Positions 36,171 through 49,300 of a DNA stretch of 64,000 bases are shown one piece after another (position 1 is the stretch's first letter; each line of letters opens with the position of its first letter). The translations under genes and the position numbers were made by a program. Source of the stretch: Pisolithus tinctorius (taxonomy: Eukaryota > Basidiomycota > Agaricomycetes > Boletales > Pisolithaceae). The stretch spans positions 1 through 64,000 of the forward strand of contig JANFAH010000018.1 in NCBI GenBank assembly GCA_024663395.1, read 5' to 3'. The notes beneath the pieces are model-generated. The model searched no databases, was not told the origin of the DNA, and was given only the letters and a program-made list of their open reading frames with translations.

Positions 36171-37734
36171 TCACATGATTATGTCAAGTTTGGGTGTTAA
36201 TCCCAACCCGTATACCCTATTGGAGTTGTGGAAAAGCATTTTCTCGATAATCGTAGCCGCTTGGGTTTCCGTCAGTTCTTCCCGGCGAACGCAATCTGCG
36301 AAGACCTAGTGCGCAGCATGAGTGTTATAATGGTGGAATATTTTTCCAACTGTTACATCGTAGAGGACTTGTCGTGATTGCATGCTAGCGAGATAGTACG
36401 TTTCGGGCCACCAGTGCCCATCCGCTGGGAATAACTCAGTATAGGGTTTCTTGTTGACGTGAGTGTGCATACTAGACCATAATATTTTGTTGGTCGGAGA
36501 AAGTTCCAAAATCTGCTTGACAGTGGCACGCTGGCCGTCCGCCGAAAGGCAAGGGAAAATTTCCCCGAAATCCAAGTAAACGTTTTTGTACACAGCGGTC
36601 AGGTATCCTGCATCGCGAGTGTAGGGGTAGCTGGTGTGGAGGAGGATAAAGGTCGTCTCGGGGAAGGCTCTGATGATGGGTTGCATATGAGCTGGCGATG
36701 ATTTTGTGAGCGTGAGGTCGTTGTCCCCGAGACCTTTTCAACTAATTTCAGCGTGCTCCATGAAATGTGTGTCACGGGCAGGAATTACCAGTGTGGAATT
36801 GTACTGGCATGTACCACTTCAGTGATCGTGACCGCTATGCGGGAGAACACTCACCTGGCTTTCGATATCGACCAGCAATTCGCAGAACGATACGAACAAG
36901 GTGGTCGTTAAGTGCCTTGTGCTTGAACTGGAGGTCGCTTGTCTCTTTGTACTCTGTCCAAGCCTCCAGAAGACTCTTTTCAACGTCTTCTTTGGCTCCG
37001 GACGTTGAAATGTCAAGGCCAGTGCTGCCGCGAAGAATGGATTGATAAGTAACGCCCGAGACATAAAATCATACCGGTAGCAGGCGATGGACTTGAACCC
37101 AGCAACTTCAGAGTCGTTGGCACAGGTGACGATCCTTGCCTCGAAGTTATGACTGAAGGTAACTAAAAGGTTACTGACCGTCGAAGGGTCCACCTCGTAC
37201 GGCATGGAACGGACTAAATCTAGCAACATATTCTACAACGTCATTGGGGTGACGAGTTCCAGGAATAATGCAACAAACGGGCAAAGGCACAACACCCACC
37301 TGAGCTTCCACTTCAATGCGCACGATCCTTCTCGTCGGACTGAAAGTGAATTGATCATGCCACTTGTATCCCTCTGCGAAATCGCGGGCTCCAGATAACC
37401 CATCGTCTATGAGGATACACTGAATGCCCGAGGGTTGTATGCAGATCTTGCAGAGTTGTGCATAGTCCAAGCTGGACCTCTTCTTCTTGACAGCTTCCCA
37501 ATCGTCCTCGCCACTTTTTAGACCAAATAATTTGGCTAGTTGGAATGTCGATCTATAGCATGCGAGCGTATGGACAGAGTCATCTGTGAGCGCCTCTCCG
37601 GCAGCCTCTGAATAGGAACCTTCGAAAGGGAATATATTACGATGTTCTTCGGTCAGTAACGGGTGGGCATGGTTGTCGATTGCAGGATATGCGAAAGCAG
37701 CCCGGGCTAGCTCGCGATAGTAAGTCGGAAACAT
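36171..37734 (-). CDS. Amidohydrolase-2 family protein (FluG N-domain / nodulin-like)
   Basis: Starts at 37,734 (MFPTYYRELARAAFAYPAID) and ends with TGA at 36,173-36,171. About five exons join in frame. Metal-ligand candidates of the amidohydrolase superfamily are visible: the HxH of DNHAHPLL (residues 20-26), the His in YKWHDQF, FHTG, LLHTSYPYTRDAGYL, and the final Asp in WSTDGHWWPE, which is created across an intron near 36,455. The arrangement resembles the N-terminal half of the Aspergillus developmental protein FluG and plant nodulin/glutamine-synthetase fusions, but here without a glutamine-synthetase domain. The substrate is unknown; likely cytosolic. Confidence 0.85.
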
Positions 37735-38512
37735 GATGACCGCATCCTATGCTGGTGCACGTGAGAGGCTCCAGCGGCAAACTGGCATCCGACGGCAAGT
37801 GACATCTTGGCAAGCCTTCGAAGCTTCACACGTTGCGAGCGCTGTCCTTAAAGTTGCCTACAGGTGAATTTGCTCTCAATTTGCCCGTCCTCTCTGCCGG
37901 ACTGGCAGGTTCAGTGAACGACACGAGTTCAGCGCATGTCACTCTCTTGACATGGGAGCCGTGAATGACCAGATGTATTTCAACCACTCGTTAGACGGCA
38001 ACTTATCATAGTACGGTCGAATGTTGCCTTCAAGTAGAAGCGGGTCCCTGCAACGGTACTTCTTGTAACCCTTGGTTTTCCCAACGATGGGAAGAAAAAT
38101 CAGGGAACCCTGTTCCTTGAAAGTCTCTGCAGGCAAGAGACAACAATATGGTTACCTCTCAAAGGCAGCTCAGAAAGGCGGGTAAGTAGGTTGGTGAAGA
38201 ACTTCTAGGCGAATCACGTCTTGCTGTTCGATGTTCAGCTTCGGTTGACGTCAACCGAAATACGTCGTTACGGTGGGTGTTTTTTTTTGTCGTCTGTGCC
38301 AGATTGATGCCGGCCAGCCAATGGGAGACCTGCACTTGTGCCAGTCAATCTCTCGTATCTTTTCAGTTGGAACTCCGTCGGTACCTGAGTACTTGAATAC
38401 TCTGAGTTCTCAGGTTTCCTTCTCCCTCTAACACGCTCTCCACTTGTCCATACTACCAGAGCCCACCAGCTCCCCACATTCCTTTGGAACCTTTCACTCA
38501 TTTATTGCAGCG
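37735..38512. other. Intergenic region, promoters of two divergent genes
   Basis: No confident gene. A 65-codon minus frame (38,136-37,939; contains GYKKYRCRDPLLLEG) has no recognisable domain or splice context. A pyrimidine-rich stretch before 38,513 is typical of a strong promoter/5' leader of the cell-wall protein gene. Confidence 0.35.
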
Positions 38513-39391
38513 ATGTTCAAATCACTTATCGTCTCATTCGCCCTCGCAGCTTCGGTGCTTGCCAACGTCTATGTGCGTAATCGGTCCCATGGGACAAGGA
38601 AGAAATTAAATAGACTGATGCACCTCTACCGCAGATTACCTCTCCGACCGCAGACACTACTTGGACTGGTGGTCAGGAAGCAACTATCGACTGGCAGGAC
38701 GACGGCTCCTCTCCTTCCCTCGCCTCATTCGGCTTGGCGAAGTTCTCCATCTATGTGGGCAATGCTAACCAACAAGTGTGTTTCATATCAAATTTCTTGG
38801 TCTTTCTGCATTGCTCATTTTGCATCAGACCTCCCTGCAACTTATCTCGGGCAACGTCAGCGTCGCAAACGTCTCGTCACTAACTTTCACACCCAGTCCA
38901 ACCATTGGGCCGGACAGTAACGAGTAGTGAGTATTCTGCGTGTTCCTACATCTCCCGGCGCGCTCATGACCATTTTTCCAGCTTTATTCGTGTCGAGTCC
39001 CTAAACCTCAAGGATGCCTCCAACTCACAATACCCAGCTCTTGCTTTCTCCGCCAAATTCACGTATGTCGTCCTATCTGACACTTCCCACGATATCTAAG
39101 ATTACCATGAACAGCTTGGCTGGAATGTCAGGTACATTCAACTCTTCACTTCAAGCAGAGATCGATGGTCAATCGACTGCGCCCATCGGTGGCCCGACCT
39201 CTAGTGCTGGCTCAGCGACTGCTGCCACCACTGCCAAGGCCACCACCGTAGCTGCGGTTACCACCGGGAGTGCTGCCGCCAGTACTGCAACCAGCACCTC
39301 TAAGAGCAATGGTGCAGGTAAGCACGGTGTCACGAGCCTTGCAGGCTTCGTCGGTGCTGCTGCGATCCTCGTTGGTGTAGCTGTTCTCTAA
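38513..39391 (+). CDS. Kre9/Knh1-like GPI-anchored cell-wall protein
   Basis: Starts at 38,513 with a signal peptide, MFKSLIVSFALAASVLANVY. After an intron at about 38,573-38,633 come ITSPTADTTWTGGQEATIDW and GLAKFSIYVGNANQQ, the Kre9/Knh1-like N-domain. A second intron leads to TSLQLISGNVSVANV and PSPTIGPDS. The C-terminal third is Ser/Thr/Ala-rich (O-glycosylation region) and ends in a hydrophobic tail GFVGAAAILVGVAVL, typical of GPI attachment. The role is probably structural, in cell-wall beta-glucan assembly, inferred from the family. A paralogue lies at 42,287-43,252 in the opposite orientation. Confidence 0.85.
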
Positions 39392-39984
39392 TTTTTCCGT
39401 CCCTACATCTCCTCTTCGAGTTTCCTCTGTCCTTTGTTTTCCACCCTTGAGTTTGTTTGCTCTTTCCTACATATTCCATTCGGGGTAATGTGGTCATGCT
39501 TGTCTTTGATGCGTTGTTGATACGGTCTCTGGTATCTGGTGATTTGCGGGATTTGCTAATGACTACAGGTTCTAGATCATTCACGGTACCGTATGCGGAA
39601 TGTGTCTTTGATGGTCATGTAATCTCTTTCGTCTCTGACGAATGATTTGCGAGCGAATACACTATATTTCTCTTCGTAGATACTTGCATGAAAGTATCTA
39701 TATAAGACGCACAGCAACAAGCTCAACGGAACATACTGAAGACCACCGGAGGATGAGCAGTCCATTTCAAAGAAAGACAAATTGTCTCCGCCACTGCTCC
39801 TTCGGCGTCACACTCGGGGAGAGTAGTAGCGCCGATCGGGTCCATGCCGATGCGCCAGAGATGGCAGCTGAAGTGGCAAATCGAAGAGCGGTGTACGAAC
39901 TGAGCATGACCCATAGAGGATATTGCACGCGAAGGGGTCGAAATTATACATATGCGGATCACATCAACCAACCAATTCATTCGA

Positions 39985-41891
39985 TTAGCCACCGCGATGT
40001 GCAGCGCGACCACGACCTCTGCCGCCCCTTCTCCCTCCACGCACAGACGGCGCATCGGCCTGAGGTCCAGTTCGTGTATCCGGCCGCTGCATGATTGCAA
40101 CCTCTCCCATGGGATCAGACGCTTCGCCGCGTTGCAGAATACTCGGTCCGCCAGCGCCGCCGCCTGCGGTACTGTTATTTTCTTTCTGCTTTCCGCCTGA
40201 GGGGTGGTGATCCTTCCGCTTGCCTGCGCCTGCGCTCAAGCCCGGTCCGGTAGCAGGGGTCGAATTCTTTCCCTCTGCTGCGCCGCCGCCCGTGGAGGAA
40301 ATAGAACCCGCCTCTGTCTCTTTCTCCTTCTCGCCGCGTCTCTTCCGCTCGATGCCACTTCCAACAACGCTATTCATCGCAGCCTCGAAATGGCGCCCTA
40401 TCCCAACTACAGGACGCCCTTTACGAGTTTGCGTAGTGGCGGGTGTAAGCGAGGGGTTAGCCGGCGCACCGCCCTCAGTGGCAAGGGGTGCGAGAGCAGG
40501 AGTTAGTGGTGCAGGAGTAGCGGCCTCGATCGATTTGACCTGAGCAGATGCAGTTGCTGCGGCTTTCTGGCCCCTGGGTGGACGATTGCGTTGCGTGCGC
40601 TGTGCGGAAGTTGAGGTTGGCCCAACGTTTGATGCAGCGGCCGTTGGTGTAGGTCCGGCAGCAGCAGTGCTAGCCACAGGTGGGGGTGGCTTTACTGCAA
40701 TCCGCACAGGGGGCTGGGTCTCATGCGCAGCCGCCTTCTGTGCCGCGGCCGCGGCTTTCCTCGACTTCCTACTCGTCGGCTGGAGGGCCCCACCTCCTTC
40801 ACTTGCGGATTTCTGATCGGCATTCGTAGCTTGCGGCTGTGCCACATTAGCAACTTTCTTCTTGGCCTCCTCTTTCTTAGCCGCTATGGCGGACTCTTTG
40901 TAGTGGGCATGACTACGGAGAATGGTGTCTTTATCCTTCTGGGCTAATTTCTCGGCTTTGAGTGCTTCGAGGAGTGGGGTGGTCGTAGGTGGTGGAGCAG
41001 GGTGTGCAGCCGCCACTGGGAAAAGGAATACTAGTATAACTTGTCGACTAGATATCTTTGAACTCGAGACTTACCAATTGCCTCGAGAGATACCGGCTCC
41101 GACTTTTCGGATTTCTTCAACGACTCGAGGAAAGAAATATAATCCTCATCTATTCACATTAAAAAGTATCCCCGTCAGTTACACCCCCAAACCTCTGTGC
41201 AAGCACGTGTCAAGATCGACGACATACCCTTGTCGATGGTGTTGATCCTGGGGTCCGGTTTGCGTTTCTCAACGGGTACCTTTTGAAACGGAGCGAACTC
41301 AACTATCGCATACGATTCGTTGCCTGTACATTGATATCGGATGATCGTGAGCGATGGACGTATATTGAAAAGATGTGTGGACCTGGGCGCCAGTCGAGAT
41401 AATGGGGGAACGTACTGACCTGATTTATCCCTGAAAGTATGCCCATCGTATTCACGACTGAACGTCGCGAGCGCCTCCTCATTCTTGAATGCGATATACG
41501 CACGAGAGGGCACACTCTCTTTGTTCATCCTATGCGATGCCCAAAACCCCGGTCAACGTTCGATGTCTTACACCGTCATCGGTGGAGATCTATGCACACA
41601 CCGTTTCTTCAACTTGCCAGGACAGAACACTTTCCACGTTGCTGTCTCGTCTGTCACCCACGCCTGCACGCTCTGCCAAAATACATCCTCCGGTAGATTA
41701 GGTGGTAGACGGCGTATGACGGTCTTGAGGCGTTCTGTGCCATTGTTGTTGCCATTATAATTATTAAGACCCTGTTGAGATTTCGGTGGGTCTCTTTGCT
41801 TCTGCTTGCGTGTCGGCTGTCTGGGCTGTTCCATCAAGACTGTCTCTTGGAAGACATGCACAGGACCCGAGTCGACGTAGTGCGGGCCCAT
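39985..41891 (-). CDS. UPF3: UPF3, nonsense-mediated mRNA decay factor
   Basis: Starts at 41,891 and ends with TAA at 39,987-39,985. The N-terminal Smg4/UPF3 RRM-like domain spans about residues 35-170: KTVIRRLPPNLPEDVFW, then across introns SRAYIAFKNEEALATFSREY, YDGHTFRDKSG and YAIVEFAPFQKVP. After EDYISFLESLKKSE comes a long Ala/Pro/Lys/Thr-rich tail and an RGG-like end (GGRRGGRGRGRAAHRGG). UPF3 links UPF2/UPF1 to the exon junction complex and shuttles between nucleus and cytoplasm. Introns of about 50-90 nt keep frame throughout. Tail length and composition are the only unusual points. Confidence 0.88.
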
Positions 41892-42286
41892 TTTAGGAAG
41901 GTACTACAAACAACAATCACTCCCCCCTAAATAAATTCACCGACTCTACGGGCAAGTCTCGACCTCAAAAAAAGCATTTGCGGTACCCATCGCGGGTGTT
42001 CACCGAAAGTAATCTGCGCACTAGTCACACAAAATGCCATTTCTCAACCTCCGCTCTCCGTATAAATCACTGCGGAAATAAAAAGTCATTGCATCAATTG
42101 CGTAGAAACCGTAATTAAGTCGTCAACGTTAAAGAATAGCAAGTACAACAAGAACAATGGTAACCATAACATGGTATCGTGGCGAAAGGCAGGTCCAGTG
42201 AGTTCTGATGTGAAAAAAATGATGTCGCGAAATGAAAAAAAAAAAAAGAAGTCTACCGAGTACCCACGCTCATTTTATTTATTCCC

Positions 42287-43252
42287 TCAGAAAACCAGGG
42301 CGCCAGCACAAGCAAGGAAAAGTGCGGCGGCGAGAGAACCAGAAGAACCGGCACGAATAGCGGCGTTAGTAGTGGTAGGGGAAGGAGTGCTAGTGCTAGT
42401 AGTCGCAGTGGTGAAGGTCGTTGTCGGGGTAACGGTAATTGTGCTTGTACCGGAAGTGGTGACGACTGGCGTAGCGGTGGTGACAGTGGTGGAAGCGGTC
42501 GTAACTAGTGTGGTGGCAGTTGTAGTACCAGTCGTAGTTCCGGTGGAGGACGCTCCAGAGGCACTTGAGGTGGTTGTCGCATTGCTAGCAGGTGGGGTGG
42601 ACGATGTACCACCACCTACGGTAGTACCCGTCATGCCACTCAGACTGATGGTGTGTACGTAAGCCAAAGGAGCCCGGCAGGGACAGAAGAGAACTCACGT
42701 GAATGAAGCGGAGAATCCTTGGTAGCTAATGGCGCTGCTGGTAAAGACGATGTAACTGACCAAATCAATATTAGACCGAGTACACCTCTGGAAGCGCAAA
42801 AGACGCACTATTGACCGTTGGGGCCAGCAGAAGGGTTAGGCTGGGAGTAACCATTAGTGGGTGCCCTATGGGGTGAGCGTACAAACTTACAGTAAACGAG
42901 AATGTCGAGGTGGAGGAAACATCGACAGAGGGGAGGGATTGAACAAGTGCCTATGAAGGTTACCCGTCGAGTGAGCGAGACATTACAGAACTACGGTGAC
43001 CATACCATTTCGCCACTGTACAGACCGACGGTACATTCGCCAATGTCACTCAAGAGCGGTGATTCGCCGTTGTCGACCCAGTCCACTTCACATGACTGAC
43101 CGCCCGTACACACGGTAGATTGGACGGGGTTCGTCACCTGCACAAAGAATGTCAGGGCATTGCTGTAACGACCCATGTGATGTACCCACATAGATGGAGG
43201 CTTGTACGGTAGCGAAAAACGAAGAAACGAGGAGAGCGATGGGTACGAGCAT
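42287..43252 (-). CDS. Kre9/Knh1-like GPI-anchored cell-wall protein (paralogue)
   Basis: Starts at 43,252 with the signal peptide MLVPIALLVSSFFATVQASIY; introns follow after IY, GEM, FSFT, GPNGQY and SASFT. The mature part has VTNPVQSTVCTGGQSCEVDW, a Cys-containing variant of the Kre9/Knh1 domain, then ECTVGLYSGE, PNPSAGPNG and FTSSAISYQGFS. A long Thr/Ser tract (about residues 150-260) precedes the hydrophobic tail GSLAAALFLACAGALVF, a GPI signal. Cys pairs distinguish it from the copy at 38.5 kb. The plus-strand Val-rich frame over the same region is only its shadow. Confidence 0.85.
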
Positions 43253-46200
43253 CGTAATAACGTTCAAGTCGTGCCGTCGAAGAGGGAAGAAACTAAAACG
43301 AACGAGGTGGAAAATTTGAAAGGACTGACGTTGGATTTATGGAAAAGTGACGAAGCGAGCAACGAGGTCATCGCAAGTTCTTTACCATATATGGAAGTGG
43401 TTCACTTTCGTCATCCGAACCTAAAATTATGGCAAGTGTTTTGCCATTCCCATCGATACGGCTATAAAAAGGCTCAGACACATGTGTCTCTGTACCTTGG
43501 AATATAATAAACAAGAAAAGTAGCGGAAAAATAGTGTAGGAGGCTGATATCCAACAGAAACATAACAAACTGCTGAGTGCAGTCGTGCTGTTCATATCCG
43601 AACGGCTATTTGTTACTTGATCACGAGGCCACCACATGTCCTACATGTGGTGACGATCAGACACTGGGCGCTCCATCTTTCCACTTCTTGGTGCGTATCA
43701 TTACTCAATAATGCCTGTTCTGAACCAGAATGTTCTACACGGCATACGGTATCTATTGACCCGCACGTTCCATCTCTCCCGCCACTACGGTAACATTTTC
43801 TGTGCATGGGGTCCGTGGAGGGCTTTCCATGTCATGGTCACCGTGGAGCGTCTTCTGCTCCGCCATATGCTCTGTTGCATCATGTATGACAACTGAAGCC
43901 AGCCGCCACGTCATATTAATGAGATTACTCCGTCAATGTTGCGGAGCTGAGCATTCTGGGCGGCAACGACGAAATTCCCATGCCAGCGGCTTGGCCCATC
44001 GTTTCCAGTCCACTGGCAGTGGTGATGGCGGTGTGCATGACGCTTTTTTGACGTCTTCCATTCGAAGGACGCATCCCCGACACAGGGGGTTCCCGGAACT
44101 GGCAAGGGCACTGTGTTTTCACGTGTGTCGTATGGGTGATGCAAGTGGCTTGGATCCTGTACGCCAATGGAACTCACGGCTTCGCGGCACTATCCTTGAG
44201 GCTAGGTGTGGCACTTGCGAACACGAACGAATGAGTCTTCTTGCACTGCCTCAAGAAGGCATTTGTCTAACCCGGACGCCCGTATCCACACGCAGTAATT
44301 ACAAAATCCATGAGCCTAGCCTTCCGGGACTTTCGCAGACGACATGGAAGTCCCTACTTATCCATGGTGCGTGTCGGTCGGAGCGGCATTTTGTCCAACT
44401 CCCTCTATTCACTTACCTGTACCGTCATGGTCCCGGCTGCATGGACGCAAACGACATAGCGGCCTTTTAAATCTCGTTCTCCGGTCGTCCGGCCTGATCG
44501 AGATAGGTATGAATCGGCATTAAAGTGGATCAGAACGACTAAAAGGAATGGAGGGCCATAGGGATGCATCTTCGGTTCAGGTGCGCTTACACCCTCTAAC
44601 AAGCCAGCCAAATGAAGTATCGCAGGGATGCTGTCTGATGCTGTTGATATGATATGAAGCGATGTCTTATCGATATCGGCGTGTAGGCTGCATGTACGGC
44701 TTTGGTTAGTCCCCCCTACAACATAAATAAAATACAATCGTTCCCTCCCGGCTATCAGGATTCCACTGTCAGTCCCAATTTCTTCCGTTCTCGTCTGGAG
44801 TCTGGACCCGAGTCAAAGTTGCAAATACGCCGGTGCGCGACCCAAGGGTGCGAGGATGATGAATCGATCATACGGTTCAGCGTCGTTTCGATACTGCGTC
44901 ATTGTCGTGAGATACGCTTTAGACTGCACACGTTCGATGACGAACGGGCTCGCAACGCAGCGAGTTCATCCAATCATCATGTTCGAGCGTCGATTCTGTT
45001 CCAGGTTTGAGCCAAGGGTCTCTCTGACGTGATGCCTGTATCCCACAGCTAAGCAGTTCAATAACAATAAAAACCCATCGCCAACGATTCGTGTACTTCT
45101 TAAACAGGGTGCCTCATCTGGTGTTTTGCACAGCCCGACATAGTGTTGAATTACAACAATTGAGTCTGGGAAACAACAATGGTATCTAGAACTTCGCTAT
45201 CGAACATCGGATGGGAGAAGACCCGCGCTTGATGGGAAAACCGAGGTAACTCACTGGCGTGCACGATGAAACTAACCTAGCTGTGCACTTGAAGCCACCT
45301 CATTAATATCATGCCATGAGTGTCAGATCTCCTTAACTCACCTTATAAGTTACACACAGACACAGCCGAAGCCGCAGAAACGCTACTGTGCTGAATCCAT
45401 GTTGTCACTTCACAGAGAAGCGGGCGTGAGAGAAGTATGTCACGTGACTTCTCCCCACCTCGCCCTCGAAGGCTAGTTTCCTTTCAAATTCCTTTACACC
45501 AATTTTGCACCGACGCAAGTATTTGTGGTCCCCGTCTTTGGAACTCGAGCCAAAGTGAAGCAGTACTTGTCACAACGGAGCTGAGTCGACTGCTAGTATT
45601 CCAAGGACACGATGCGGTTTTTTTCTACGATTGTTACCCAACCTCCGCTACCACATGTCTGGACTCAACAAGTTGCCTTGGATATTGTTCTTGTTTTTTA
45701 AATTTAGCTCCTAACGTTGACTGCCTTCGACACCACATCTCTCCTGTGGTTGTGGGCAGAACAACGGCGGTCTCGTACTTGTGGTCTCCTAATGGTGTCC
45801 GGTTCAGGGAGAGGCACTATGCTGTGCGTTCACGGTTCGGGTTCCGCACTATCACGATTCACATCGGATCGCCGCTCGTTCATTATTGTATGGAATCACG
45901 GGCACGGTACTTTTGCAGAATTACTGTGTATCGGCGCCCTTTCCCTACTTGCACTGCGTGCGTGAATCAGACTGCTATATTTTGGACTTGACCGTCGCTT
46001 AGTTGACAAAGCACATTGCTATCACTATCGCAGGTAAAAAGTATGATGACAGGGCGACAATGCTCCGGTATTTTAGTTTCTTTCTGATCTTTTATCTAAG
46101 GTAGCATTCATCTGGTCCGATTCAGTCAAGATGTCTACGTTGGTTTCTCAGTGCCCTAAACCCCAATTCACGCCTTTTTCATGCCCACATGTGAAGGATC

Positions 46201-46293
46201 TGCGGCACTGTATGGAATCAAACTTCTCTACAGTGTGTATTCTGATTACGTGCCTCGTGTCTGACCTTGTGATGATCCTTATCTTCTGGAGCA
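43253..46293. other. Three-kilobase stretch without a supported gene
   Basis: Long frames exist (for example plus 43,802-44,470 and plus 45,437-45,991), but they lack recognisable domains, splice signals or codon regularity, so I do not call them. A perfect 9-bp inverted repeat, ACCACATGT-CCT-ACATGTGGT, is at 43,631-43,651. The region may hold decayed sequence or a gene type I cannot recognise. Confidence 0.4.
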
Positions 46294-46301
46294 TTTAAAT
46301 A
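46294..46301 (+). promoter_or_regulatory. TATA-like box of the large GTPase gene
   Basis: TTTAAATA lies 51-58 bases before the ATG at 46,352. The core promoter role is inferred from position. Confidence 0.45.
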
Positions 46302-46351
46302 GGGCAGAGGGAGGGATGTCAAGGGTTCAACCCCACTCTTTGCACGGTGCC

Positions 46352-49300
46352 ATGAATGGTTCATTCATGGACGCCGCCTTTCATGACGGTGACGGCGAAG
46401 AAATGCATGGAAAGCAAGAGGGGGATGGTATGTAAACGGCATACTCACAAGCGACCTCGTCGTTGCTCACTGTTTCTTCCATCTACGACAATATAGCTTC
46501 TGGGAAATCTGGCAGCTCTAACCATTCTCCTCATACTTCATCTATGGGCAACCATCTTGATCTGGCTTCCTCTGTCAAAGGATTGTACAGAATCTTTGAT
46601 CTTGTTAGCGAGCAAGGCAGCGGCGGCCTGGGTAATGGTTTTACTTCTGATAACCCGCTCCAATACTTATATATACTTTCCTCAGTCGACAAGATTGTTA
46701 TCTCTCAAAATTCACTGAAGGCTTTCATCAATATCGTTTGTCCTGGCGCGTATGTATCCATGACGAAGGTTGATTTCAAAGCGTTGGATCAGTATATCAT
46801 GAAACCCGTGGGTGTGTATGGAAGCAAAGAAGAGATTGTCCGATTTCTTTCAGAGCTTCGGGTTGTTGACGACTCCTTGTATGTTGCTTGCCCGATGCCG
46901 ACTATCGACCGTTCTTGACGCTTCTGCCTTCATTAGGGCTGCACAACTACTTGCAGACCCGAGTACTGCTGGACCAACGCAGCCCACTCTTCGATCAGGT
47001 CTCTACTTTCTTCGACCAACGGAACAGTATGGTCAAACGGAACAAATCTTCGTCGTATACTGGCCTCAGGAAAATACGTGGGATGACTGTGCGCCCTCCC
47101 AAGTCCGCCAAAATCGTGTGATCTTCATGAGGTTCGTTCACATTCCATAAAATTTTCTTTGTTTGTATGCTTATGATTCACAGATACCTTACAAAGATGT
47201 GTGATCAGGTCATTGCGTTGATTTCTTCCGCGCACGCGCGGACTATTGTCTGGAATGACGGGGATGAGGATAATGCGGGGGATAGAATCATTAACTGTGT
47301 TGTGGACAGAACGACCGAGGAAGAATCTGTGCAAGTACGAGAAGGCTTTAAGGTATTTGTTGTTGTGCAACTCGTCATTCCGAGACTCATCAGGCCTGTC
47401 GCGAAGGTTGCATCTGAGCACATTACGTATGCAGACTCAGCATTAGAGGGATCCGTGGAGCAAGGCCCAACGAAACCATTTTTGCTCTTTGGGGAGACTG
47501 CTCAAGGTTTTATGACTATACAGCACCGGCCTGCTAAGCACGTATGCGATGTTTTCAAGGCGCGGTCCTTTACAACTCTGCAACTAGAAAGTTACCTGTA
47601 AGTGTCTGTTCGACTGTGCAAAAAAATGGCCTTGACGGCATCAATCGACTTTTAGCATGTCTGATCGTCTTTGCCTCGATGAATCCTTGGATGATAAAGC
47701 ACTGGATATATTAATCCGCAGTGGCTTGGAGAAGCGTTTTCCTCCCGAGTGTGCCAACTGGGCACACGGGTTCAGCGCCGTTGACGCCGAATGCAAGAGA
47801 ATGAGAACGGAAGAATTGGCAAAAATGAGGGCTACTCTTGACAAAGAAGAAGAAAGCCTAACTTCAGCAACCCACGAGGCCGTCGTGAATATAGTTTTGA
47901 ACTTGTATCCGTATGTCATTTGAATCTCGGCTGATTTCATTCACTCATCACTGGTTTAATGTAGTTTTCTCGAACGAGAATCATTCCCCTATTCCGGAGT
48001 GGGTCAAACAACCACGTCAAGTGAGGTTCACTACCCGCAAACACGAAAAGTATTCTTACACCATATCTCGCAGTGCCTTTTCAGGAGATCGTTTCGACTT
48101 ATCCCGGAATGAATGCAAGTAAAAGTCAGCACGATGTGATTGGGAAAGCTGGTACGAAAGATGGATTTACAGCAGCCTGTACCAACCAGCCCTCTGATAA
48201 CCGTTCTGCGTCAGTCATCTCCAATCTAAGAGAAGACAAGGTTCCCCTCGTAGAACGCGCCGTTAGCTACGTTGCCTCAGTCTTCTCTAATCCAAGAGAA
48301 GATAAAATTGCCTTTATGGATCGTGTTCTTAGGGAAGCTCTTAGCAAAGCGAACGACATCTCGGATAGTCGCTTCTTAAAGGAAATTGTCAATGCAGAAG
48401 TGATCCAGGATGATCCGGAATTGATACGCCTGGTCCAAGGAGCAAACATGAAGTTGCAGCTGTCCTTAGCCACTACGATTTCCCGTGTTGTGAAGAAACT
48501 CGTTACATTTGTCAGGCACACCCGGGAGGAGATAATGATGCAAAGAATCAAAGCCGCTGCTGAAAGCCGAGAGGAACAAGAGAAGCGCAAGCTTAGATTA
48601 CAGTTGATCCGTCATGTCAACGATGTGACGCGCCAAACCCAGCAGCAGTAAGTTCTGAGGCTTTCTAGTATCTATCTGGATGACCGTCCATCAGACACAC
48701 CCTCTTCATTGAATCGGTCAAACGGGGTAAATCGGTCAAGCGGGGCAAATCGTGCTACAGCAAAAACTCGTCACAATACGAAGTCACGGGTGTTCGAGAG
48801 ACCCGAAAGGAACCCATGACATGTTTTACAGTTCATATTATGAGCCTTACGGAACAAGACAAACACGGCTTACAGCTGGACGCATCCATCATTCCTTCTC
48901 CTCACTTTGGCTTCAAGTATGAATTTAGGTTAGCCCAGGGTTATACCGTTTCGTACGCGTCATTCCGTTCTTTCCAAGTGCTGTAAGATTTACCCATCGT
49001 AAGCCGTGCGCAGTTACTCGAGGGAGAGAAGCTACTGCTGATTGTCACAGACCGTATTGGCAATTTGACGGTTTATCTCGATCACCTAACCGCCATCGAT
49101 GCAGCGATTACACGAGGGCGCGGAAAAATTTTGAACCGCGAGAAGATCGGTCAAGATTTCGTTCTTGCGTTCGATGAGGCCAAGCGGATGTTGAGCATCG
49201 TCTGTGCCGACAAGGTGCGGAGGCTGTGGATTTCGGGTTCGACAACATGTCTTACACGCGATCGCTGAACTGTAGCTATTACTGCACATCTTCGTGTACG

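Noticed and set aside
40204..40816. Plus-strand Ala/Ser-rich frames over the UPF3 tail
   Set aside because: Antisense shadows of a GC-rich Ala/Pro/Thr tail.
42171..42662. 163-codon Val-rich open frame on the plus strand
   Set aside because: It is the antisense shadow of the Thr/Ser-rich stalk of the GPI-anchored protein; low complexity, no domain.
43802..44470. 222-codon plus-strand frame
   Set aside because: No domain, no splice context, composition unlike neighbouring genes; could occur by chance.
45437..45991. 184-codon plus-strand frame
   Set aside because: No recognisable motif or promoter; not retained as a gene.
46320..46350. GGGTTCAACCCC resembling a tRNA T-arm
   Set aside because: No acceptor stem, D-arm or A box around it; it lies in the 5' leader of the large GTPase gene.
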